Source of the DNA: Arctopsyche grandis | Lineage: Eukaryota; Arthropoda; Insecta; Trichoptera; Hydropsychidae | Assembly (NCBI RefSeq): GCF_051622035.1 | Contig: NC_135362.1 | Span: forward strand, 24,265,001-24,329,000 | Length of the DNA stretch: 64,000 nucleotides | Direction of reading: 5' to 3' | Shown: positions 55,913 through 64,000 of the stretch, piece after piece | Position numbering within the stretch: position 1 is the stretch's first letter | How the letters are laid out: each line of letters starts with the position of its first letter | Made by a program: the position numbers and the translations under genes | Notes under the pieces: generated by a model | The model's database searches: none | Told to the model about the DNA's origin: nothing | The model's input: the letters and a program-made list of their open reading frames with translations, nothing else

Positions 55913-56934
55913 TGCCTTATAAATATGACATACATTATAGACTTTGAATGAATATTGTGTAGGTATATTAGATTCAAATGAAATTTATTGAGATTTGTAG
56001 TTACTTTTGTATCCTTTGTATTACCGCGTTCGGGCCAAGATTTATTATAATAGTTACTCTCTCTTATGTTCCCACGTCACACTATTAATATATATGTATG
56101 TAGATATAAAATTTATTGTGAACATAATTTATTACTAATTCACACTATACATAATTCACACTATTAATATAGATATAAAATTTATTGTGAACATAATTTA
56201 GTAATAAAAAAAGCACTTAAAAATCTAAAATATCTACATATAATCATTCACACTAGGGATGCTCAATTATTCGACGTTTTTGGTATTCAGGTAGATGAGT
56301 ATTTCCCCAATTTGTACCCGGGAGTTCCGGGAATCCGGGAATTAAAAAATAAAAATAATTCAGGATCAAAAATTACAACTTTTTTCCTCTCATAACAATG
56401 TAATATATATTTAGTTCTTTGTTTTTTGTACGTTTGCATATGAAACGAACTACAACGATGAAGAAGCTTAAAATTTAGGACCTTAATACAAGACATAAGA
56501 ACATATGTTTTATATTATGTTGCTTCGAAGAAAGGATGAAATTGAAATTTTCCGAGTCTAAACGAATGCCTGAGAATAGTACAGATTTTTAAATATAATT
56601 CAAGTACAACGCTTCCTTTGAAACTTACATCTGTCGGTAAATGAGATAAGAGTTTTATTTTCAAATTCTATGTCTATACCAAGAAAAATTCCTGGTACCG
56701 TAAATTATATAAGAGATTTATTTATTTTGTTATCTTTATCTTTCTTGAGTATCTACTCACACCAGGGACACAGTCGGCAAACCTACGAATACATAATTAA
56801 ATACACTTTAGATCGGATTATATAATATTTAAGGCAAAAACGTTTGCTTTAAATTCAAATTTTTGTTACCCGAGTACTCGATGAAAAAATTGGAATAATT
56901 AAAATATCGGAAACAGTCAAAAATCTCTGATTTT
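55913..56934. other. AT-rich DNA, no gene
   Basis: A block of about 40 bp (TATAGATATAAAATTTATTGTGAACATAATTTA type) repeats at about 56102 and 56168. No exon recognised. Confidence 0.35.
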
Positions 56935-57150
56935 CCGGCTATCTAGTGGTTAGCATATATATTTTCGAATATAGTGGTCATGGGCTCGAGTCCCACTGGT
57001 TGCTGCTAGACAGACCATAGTTAATGATCAGAGTTTGCCAATTTATCTAATTTATATTGGAACGGTTCTAACAAATTGGTAACCTTTACCCATTTCTCGC
57101 AACTTTCATCTCGAATTTTGCTGATTCATATAAAAATACTCAATACTAAC
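56935..57150 (+). mobile_element. SINE family A copy, degenerate
   Basis: CTATCTAGTGGTTAGCATAT head and B box GGGCTCGAGTCCCAC, followed by TCAGAGTTTGCCAATTTATC. The 3' end is decayed. Confidence 0.7.
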
Positions 57151-58225
57151 AAATTTGCCCATAAATGTCTCGCGAAGTTTCCCAGCATCTCGAAATGTGA
57201 CCATTGATATAAAAAAATGCTCCGAAAATCTAAGTTTATAAAAAAATTACCAATAGATAAATGAGAATATGTACATACATATGTATGTATGTACATAGGT
57301 TCACTAAATATGATTTTTTTTATCAAATGTGATATTCATTATCAATACTGATAATCGAATCGTTTATAGGTTAAATAGAACATATCTTATCACAAAACAA
57401 ATCATGTTTATCGAACGAGATTTATTTTATAGTCAGTTACCTTCGAATACTTGATTCGGATACACTTAAAGGTAATACATACATACATAACACTATCTAT
57501 GCTGGGAATATATATTGTATAATTATAATGTATAATAAACAAAGATATATGAAAGTTTTTGTTTATTTCATTTTAAGCCCCTTTTTTCCAACATTATATC
57601 AACGACTTTTTTTGTAATATTATTATTACTAATTCGTATTAAAATATTTACAACAATTTAAATACCTGAATATGTACTTTCAGACTATGCAAATTTAATT
57701 ATCGTACATTAGATGTTTTGTATTTACATACAATCCCTGGAACTAACGCAATAATCAAAAATTCTTTATGAAATTTCGTAGCCATGTATTATTTACTATA
57801 CTAAGCTGGTTTACATATGTATGTACATACATATATAAAATTTCACTAATGTAGGTACCTATTAAGGGAATATGAAATTTTCCCATTTGTTTTTGATCCC
57901 CTATATTAATTCGCTCTCATACATTTCAAAGTTCGTCAGGTAATAGCATATGTTCATCACGGAATCATAAAAGGGGAACCATCAAAGTTTGGTACATATT
58001 GGATTAAGTGTTGAGAAGTTATTAAGGAATATAATTGGTTATTATAAAGAAATACACGCATTCAATGTTAACAACCCTTATTAAGAATCGAAATTATATA
58101 GAAAACTTCATTATTAGTGATGGATTTAAACAGCCCAATTTCTTTAAATTCTAGATTATAACCGTACAAAATTTGACAGATTTTAATATTAAAAATGTAT
58201 TACAGATAATTCATCGATCATCACG
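57151..58225. other. DNA upstream of the BTB gene
   Basis: AT-rich. A TGTATTACAG|ATAATT string 20 nt before the BTB start codon could be a 5'UTR splice acceptor. Nothing else recognised. Confidence 0.35.
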
Positions 58226-59162
58226 ATGTGTGACGACAAATACTTTTCAGAACAATACGCATTCAATTATATGCAAAACATGAGAGAATTTTACAAGAAA
58301 AAATTATACTGCGACTTCAATATAGTTCTGAATAATAAAAAGTAAAAATATTTATATAACACAAATAAAACTTTTCTAATAAAATATTAAAAACAATGTT
58401 CAAGGTTTTCAGTTCACAAAACGATATTGACGTATGTGAGCTGCGAATATTTCCTGGAACAATTCCACCGAAACCCATATGAATTGGTCTTGGAGACCGG
58501 CATCAGAGAGGAATCTTTGAAACAGATTCTGGAATATATGTACAAAGGAACAGTGGGTGAGAATGACTTTTTTAATTGATGTGCTGGGGGAGAAGGGTCG
58601 TCGCTTTTGGGTCGTCTTCGGTCTGCTTTTGTCTTCTCATTTATATTCTATATAACCCCTTAAAGGTTAAATCTCGAAATTTAAATTTTGCCGTTGCAGA
58701 CCTAGAGTTACATCAAATAGCCAATATTATGAAATTAGCTAGACTTTGGCGGCTGGAGAAGTTGAAGAAATGTTGCTATGTCTTTTTAGAGAACGCTCTT
58801 TACCATAATAACGTTTCGCTTGTTCTGGCGCAGATCTATGAATGTTGTTTGGATACGTTTTCTGAAGTAAGTATTGTTTACATACATACATACATATGTA
58901 TATGCGATGATAAACAAGCAGGTTTGTTTTATGTACAGATTTCATAATTGATCATATTTCTGGACCAATCTAATAAAATTAAATTTCAACATAACTACAA
59001 TCCGAACTGATAAATTGTCATTTTTAATACTAATAGTTCGATATATAGTTTTGTATTATATAATACGATAATTTTTAATTTTTTCAGGAAATGACGCACG
59101 AAGAGTTTCTGAATATGCCTGTTGATAAAGTGAAAGAATTATTACAGTCAGGCGATTTATAA
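58226..59162 (+). CDS. Small BTB/POZ protein with partial BACK region, four exons
   Basis: Exons 58226-58341, 58405-58556, 58700-58866 and 59088-59162. Junctions are AAA|GTAAAA to TTCAAG|G, GTGG|GTGAGA to TTGCAG|AC, and GAA|GTAAGT to TTTCAG|GAA. Phases fit and give 169 residues. LYCDFNIVLNN, FSVHKTILTYVSCEYFLEQF, LVLETGIREESLKQIL and YMYKGTV show a BTB/POZ domain at about residues 28-90. ELHQIANIMKLARLWRLEKL continues into a helical BACK-like segment ending QSGDL-stop. There is no kelch or zinc-finger domain, so the protein is shorter than usual KLHL proteins. BTB domains dimerise and often bind cullin-3; that function here is inference. Exon 1 donor GTAAAA is weak but the open frame and domain support the model. 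Confidence 0.8.
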
Positions 59163-59257
59163 ATGCTTCGGAAAGGAAGGGTTTTATTTATAATACGTAA
59201 TTACATAAATATGTGTCCAAATATTAATAGATATATTATTTTTTATACAAATTGACT
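59163..59257. other. 3' flank of the BTB gene
   Basis: AT-rich. TTTATTTATAATACG follows the stop; no clear AATAAA on the plus strand. Confidence 0.35.
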
Positions 59258-59640
59258 GTTAACCAGCTACATTGATCAGTGGTTAGCGTCTAATGCTTTC
59301 GATTATGTGGTCACAGGTTCTATCTCTGGCTTTGTTGCTGGCCAGACCTTGGATATGTGACTCCAAGGTCGATCGTTTCTTTTCAGAGTTTTTCAATTTA
59401 TCTGAATTCATTGGAAACGGTTCCAACAAATTGGCAAAAACCTTTTCTGTCTTTCACAAATTCAATTTATGGCATCTCATGATTTGTTGATATTTAAAAA
59501 TGCTGCAAAAATTTGTCCATATGTCCATTTGTTCATATCTTGTATGATGATTTTAATGTTTGATGATCAATGTTGGTAATTGAACTTGAATAATATTCAT
59601 ATTCAAAGTTGACAATTGATGTCATGTTAATAAATTGGGT
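59258..59640 (+). mobile_element. SINE family A copy
   Basis: AACCAGCTACATTGATCAGT head, a decayed B box (AGGTTCTATCTCT), GACTCCAAGGTCGATCGTTT body and a TGTATAAATAAATAAATA tail. Confidence 0.72.
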
Positions 59641-60055
59641 GTATATGTACATGTATAAATAAATAAATATATATTACTTAATTAATTCAATTATACCAAA
59701 TGTCATATGTATTTACGTATTAACTTATAGAAAAATTACATTTCCACTGAATTGACTGAATATTTATGGAATCACATACATATTATATAGTATTTGATAT
59801 TAGAAACACAATGAAAGGAGAGTATTAAAAATTTTATTGATACAAAGAAAACTACGGAAATTTTTAAATTATAGAAAAAAAAACGATTTTGTCAAGAATT
59901 TTTTTTTCATATTTAAAATAAATTTCATGGCTATCAAAGCTAAGATTTCAAAATGTTAAGTAGTTATGAAAACACTGCTATGAATTTAATTCATGTTATA
60001 AAAATGTATAAAAATATAGAAAATGGTTAAAAAACTACCATAGATTATATTTTTA
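59641..60055. other. AT-rich DNA, no gene
   Basis: Nothing recognised. Confidence 0.35.
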
Positions 60056-60585
60056 TTTATTTTATTTTTTACAATTTCGCCATAGTGTTATTACAGATTA
60101 GCTCCAGGTCTTCACTATGGCTAATTTATTACAAGACATTGAAAACTCATAATAAACGAGACATCTAAATACATAATTATTACATACATACACATGTAAA
60201 TCGAAACAATACCTGACATCTATGGTCAGATATTACAAACATCGTATAAATACGATTAATAACATTTTTCATGTAACAATACGAATTTTTACATTTGATA
60301 AGCAAACACAGAGACATATGTACATACATATGTGGTGAGAAATCTGACGAAACTTGAGATACAACAATAACTCAAGGTTTGCAACAGAAAATTGGAAAGG
60401 AAACGCCAATTTTACAGTAACCGTTTTAATGAAAATCATCAAAATTGGAAAATTCTGATAAGAAACGATCGAACTCGCCAAACTAAGGTCTGGCGAACAA
60501 CGAGACTCTTAGTGGGAATCGAACCCGTGACATCAAGCAAGAAATAATTCAACACTCACCACTAGATCACGCTGCTGGTTTGTAT
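60056..60585 (-). mobile_element. SINE family A copy, minus strand
   Basis: The plus strand shows the reversed tail (TTTATTTATTTTATTTTTTA), then AGATTAGCTCCAGG, AACGATCGAACTCGCC, AGTGGGAATCGAACCCGTGA (reversed B box) and CTAGATCACGCTGCTGG (reversed head). Confidence 0.75.
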
Positions 60586-60889
60586 ACATATATAGTAGTA
60601 ATAGTTTAGCAATAATTATTTTAATTCAATAAAATAAAGATTATTATAGATACATATATGAACGCATTGTGATGAATGAATGTTAAAAAAAATTTCTATG
60701 AAAGATTTTTAATATTTGTAATCTAAACTTTGGTAGTTATTTATTGAAAACCGTAGATTTGCATAACGGACAAACCAAAACAAACATTCATATTCAAGTA
60801 TTAGATTTTACAAATATTTTCCCGTATATACGCTTTTAACATTTGGAGTCCTCATTTTAAAAAGGATATTACATGTATTGAAAGGGTTC
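60586..60889. other. AT-rich DNA, no gene
   Basis: Nothing recognised. Confidence 0.3.
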
Positions 60890-61627
60890 AAAGGAGAATT
60901 ACAAAGATTCCTTCTGAACTCAAATCACTTTCTTATAATGAAAGATTGAAAATAATGAATCTAACTACATTGGAGACGAGAAGAATTAGAGGTGACTTAA
61001 TCGTAGTCTATAAAATACTTAATAATCATTATAATGTATTGTCATATGTCTAATCTTATTACATTCAACGTAAACACTCACCTCAGAGGTCACTTGCTTG
61101 GATGCGGTGCATCCGCTCTAAAATCGCCAGACAAATTGAACGACAGATTAACGGACGGCTGCTTTAAATGCAATTCGCATCTTCTCGAATGATAGATTGC
61201 ACATCAGATGACGGGTAACCTTTCGATGTGCACAGATACAATTATTAAAATGGTAATTATTAAAATTGAGTTGGATCTTTCAGGCGAGTTTAATAAGGCA
61301 AGATTCGATAAGTTCCGAATCTTGCCTTATTAAACTCGCCAGAAAGATCCAACTCAATTTTAATAATTGCATCTGTGCACATCGAAAGGTTACTAGTCAT
61401 CTGATGTGCAATCTATCATTCGAGAAAACGAGAACTACGTTTAAAGCTGCCGTTCTGTTAATCTGGCGATTTTAGAGCGGATGCACCATACCCCACTCGT
61501 TTAGACTCCAAAAAGTAAAATCTAATAAATTGATCAGAGATTCATTCTTTTCAAACAGAGTGGTTTCAGTTTGGAATAGTCTTCCCAATGATGTAGTAAC
61601 CTCTGATAAAACTAAAGGATTTTTGTA
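60890..61627 (+). pseudogene. Truncated LINE RT C-terminus, interrupted by a foldback
   Basis: Before the insert a frame reads VQRRITKIPSELKSLSYNER with LKIMNLTTLETRRIRGDLIV and YKIL. After it comes RLQKVKSNKLIRDSFFSNRV with VSVWNSLPNDVV. Both are typical C-terminal blocks of CR1/Jockey-like reverse transcriptases. The 382-bp foldback at 61106-61487 separates them. Confidence 0.75.
61106..61487. mobile_element. 382-bp foldback element inserted in a LINE
   Basis: The left end GGTGCATCCGCTCTAAAATC is mirrored by the right GATTTTAGAGCGGATGCACC. The stem continues with imperfections to GCAAGATTCG, loop ATAAGTTC, CGAATCTTGC (61299-61326). Nearly all of the element is stem. It could be a head-to-head dimer or a long-TIR MITE. 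Confidence 0.82.
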
Positions 61628-61888
61628 ATTCTTCTTTCCCATAATCGCATTTCTGTTTTTCTTTTCTTTTTGTTTATATTTTTTTTTCTCTCTCTCTTAT
61701 TTTTATTTCAAACATGATAATTTGTAAAAATATGTTTGTTCAAACCCCTTGGGCCTATCGGCTTTGCCGCCTCCCCCAAGTATATTAAATAAATAAATAA
61801 ATATTTAAAGCATCATATCCCACAAATTGAAAAATAAAGAAGTGACGGAAATATCGAATTTTTCATCAAATAGATAAAGTGGACTTAC

Positions 61889-61943
61889 CGCCTTTTGGAA
61901 CTGCCGACATTTTTTCAATAGTTTCCGAAAGCTTTACATTCAT
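61889..61943 (-). CDS. Possible first coding exon of an unidentified minus-strand gene
   Basis: ATG at 61943, 18 codons (MNVKLSETIEKMSAVPKG) and a strong donor AAGGCG|GTAAGT, phase 1. GC-rich DNA lies 60-370 bp upstream on the same strand, as for a promoter. No matching second exon was recognised at lower coordinates, and the peptide does not resemble a signal peptide, so it is not the missing receptor exon. It may be spurious. Confidence 0.3.
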
Positions 61944-61974
61944 ACAGGTATGCACATTATCCACGTATAGGTAA

Positions 61975-62325
61975 AATCGAGCCGGGGCGTGTTTGCGTGC
62001 GATTGTCGGTATTGAAAGGGTTAAAAAGCCTGGCTAGGAACGATGCACGTTCCCCTTTATTCCCAGCCAACCCCCTTCCCATCCCCCTTTGTGTCGGTCG
62101 GGTTCCCGGTCGGTTCATTATGGCAGTACATACAGTGTTGAAAGAAAGGTCCCTGTTGTTGGGGACCCGTCTACATATCGGGGCCCCGAGCTGTTTCACT
62201 CCGCGCACACGTTTCCACCGCAGACTCCACTGAATAGAGGATATTCTTCTTTTTTTTTTAATATAAAAAAATAACAAACCACCCCCTCCCCCTCTGGACC
62301 ACCCGGCCGGCAATATATCACTGTG
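61975..62325. promoter_or_regulatory. GC-rich patch, candidate promoter region
   Basis: C-rich stretches (CCAACCCCCTTCCCATCCCC, CCACCCCCTCCCCCTCTGG) and CpG-containing sequence in AT-rich surroundings. It lies upstream of the minus-strand candidate exon at 61889-61943. Confidence 0.35.
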
Positions 62326-62742
62326 CAGGATGTCGTTTATAAAAGATTAAACGCACATATGCGTAGCAAGAAAATCAGCTGCCCATAACTGGGTTAAAAC
62401 GTATCATTTCATACTATCTATAAAATGTCAGCGTATTTTTTTCTTTCATGTTTTACTATGAAAAAAAAAACGTACATACATTAATATATGTACATACATA
62501 TGTATGTATACACGTTGACGTTTGAATGCACGCATTTTCCGTGGAATGTGCATTTGTCTCAGTGACTTATAAAGATGATGGGATGTGATACTTCCATACA
62601 ATTTCAATTAAGTTTTTTAGTCAGTTTTGTATATTTCAAATCATCATATTTGAACAAGTCTAGATTTATTATAGTGTGAAGGTAGCATTTGGAAATTAAT
62701 AGAAATAGCTGCTTTGATAAAGTGAGTGGCCTCGTGCGAGTA

Positions 62743-63557
62743 TCATATATATAAAGACGGTAATCTGTGTGTGTGTGTGTGTGTGTGTGTGGGTGTGTGT
62801 GTGTGTGGGTCCTAACTCTCGCCGAACATAATGAACGAATCGATAAAAATCGATTAATTCATTTTTCGACGAGACGACTTTGTCGCGACTCGAACCGATC
62901 ACCCCAAATAGCCTGAATATGGGTCTAATGAGCTAATGGTCTCGGACATCGCGCCAAATCCAATTTTTCATTTCGCCTTTTTTTTTAAACATTAATTGAA
63001 ATATTCCTTCTCGCCATATAAAAATACGTAATTTTAATAATTTCATTTAGAGAGGTTTTTTCATATAAAACAATTAAATATATATTTTTAATTGAAATTA
63101 TTGAAATTAATTTATATTTTAGCGATATTTGAAAAATAAAATTAATTCCAAAACGCGGGATCGAGCTGGGGTCCTCGCGTTCAGAACATTCACGCTAACC
63201 ACTACACTACGGTCTCGATAGAAAAAATGCTCTAAATTACTTATATAATATTCGATTACCCTTTACAAGTATGGGGAACCAATCATTCGCGTATCTTCGG
63301 CTTTCGTCGACAATCGACAATCGACTTCGGCTTTCGTCGACAATCGACAATCGACTTCGGCTTTCGTCGACAATCGAAAAAAATTTTTTTTTCATTTTTT
63401 TCAATTTTTTTCATATTTTTCATTTTTTTCATAATTTTCATTTTTTTGTGCCTTTGTCTTTCCGAAACCAGTCGATTCCATATCTTTAACTTTATTTTAA
63501 TTCGAGTTTCAATTTCTTTTCGAAACCACCCGTTGAAATCAACGGGCCCTACACTAG
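62743..63557 (+). mobile_element. Helitron family A, copy 3 (non-autonomous)
   Basis: Starts TCATATATATAAAGACGGTA after a host A, with a TG run at 62766-62812. Ends with hairpin CCCGTTGAAATCAACGGG, CCTACA and CTAG|T. A 27-bp direct repeat (CTTCGGCTTTCGTCGACAAT) occurs three times at about 63296-63378. Confidence 0.88.
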
Positions 63558-63584
63558 TAGTACATAATTGGCCTCCATAGCCAG

Positions 63585-63735
63585 AGCTTAGCCAATGCAT
63601 ACCAGTATGTATGTAAATAGGTCGTGGGCTAAAGTGGGCTAAATTAATTGATTCGTATACGCTGCTGGCAAGATCTGGATAGTTATTATAGGTAAAAACC
63701 CAGATCGACTGTCTACTGCTAGAGTTGCCGATTAT
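63585..63735 (+). mobile_element. SINE family B copy, 5' part
   Basis: ATGCATACCAGTATGTATG head and the body AAAACCCAGATCGACTGTCT as in the 23785 copy. It breaks off where a reversed family A tail begins. Confidence 0.6.
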
Positions 63736-64000
63736 ATTTTATTTTATTTTATTGTTACAAATCAATATACACTCGCCATTACAGATTTGCTCCAATGCGA
63801 CGGGTGTACGTTAACGAAATAAAGAATACATAAACAATCAGAAATCAAAAATACAGTAATACATACATATACAATCAGAATATATAGCATATAACAATTA
63901 ATCAGAAATAATCATAGAGACATGTATGGATTATTTTTAGATTTTTTTTTTTTGTATACAATTTTTATACATATATGAAACTATAGAGATGTCTATAGAG
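63736..64000 (-). mobile_element. SINE family A copy, minus strand (cut by window end)
   Basis: Reversed tail TATTTTATTTTATTTTATTG followed by ACTCGCCATTACAGATTTGC (reverse complement of the family 3' end). The remainder to 64000 is AT-rich and uncertain. Confidence 0.5.

Noticed and set aside
62766..62812. TG/AC run giving a Thr-His repeat frame
   Set aside because: Simple repeat at the 5' end of a Helitron.
63296..63378. Three direct repeats with unique flanks, CRISPR-like at first sight
   Set aside because: The 27-bp repeats are contiguous, without spacers, and lie inside a Helitron in a eukaryotic genome.
48306..64000. Search for the missing N-terminal receptor exons on the minus strand
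   Set aside because: No frame resembling the signal peptide or the LERPV/LQQIIDV-type region was recognised, so no exon is claimed.

Overview
The window looks like nuclear DNA of an insect. It is AT-rich, its genes are split by GT-AG introns, and it contains most of an insect-type nicotinic acetylcholine receptor subunit whose closest remembered relative is the Drosophila alpha5 type. Most of the remaining DNA is transposable-element debris. I cannot settle the insect order from sequence alone.

Layout. 1-1465 is AT-rich 3' flank. 1466-3937 (minus) is a three-exon gene for a 573-residue protein; its central domain resembles the N-terminal part of a transposon-encoded family and it ends with a 41-glutamine run. 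A GC- and CpG-rich island at about 5697-6240 is a candidate promoter for it. About 4660-27540 is intergenic DNA packed with SINEs, MITEs, a hAT element with perfect 8-bp target duplications, LINE relics and Helitrons. 27633-27831 (minus) is the first coding exon of an unfinished gene lying in a second GC-rich island; its last residues resemble the splice-junction segment of long PDE4 (dunce) isoforms. 29462-30394 (plus) is a retroelement Gag-like gene with a CCHC zinc knuckle, an apparent upstream intron, no pol and no LTRs: a candidate domesticated (Arc-like) Gag. 32762-48305 (minus) holds eight exons of the receptor subunit; every exon phase fits and they join into a 412-residue open frame from loop D to the stop after M4. 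The first exons (signal peptide and start of the ligand-binding domain) were not found. 50757-53900 (plus) is an intact 1047-residue endonuclease/reverse transcriptase ORF of an RTE-like LINE. 58226-59162 (plus) is a four-exon gene for a small 169-residue BTB protein. 61889-61943 (minus) is a possible first coding exon of another gene, next to a GC-rich stretch.

Mobile DNA. I recognise two Helitron families (5'-TC ... hairpin ... CTAG-3', inserted between A and T), two tRNA-derived SINE families, two complete solo LTRs flanked by ATAT, two copies of one hAT MITE with perfect 8-bp duplications, several other inverted-repeat elements and three LINE lineages. Helitron copies carry a piece of one of the LTRs.

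No rRNA, convincing functional tRNA or CRISPR array was seen. The host genes do not form an obvious pathway. The best leads are the intron-containing Gag-like gene, the polyQ transposon-domain gene, and the PDE4-like first exon.
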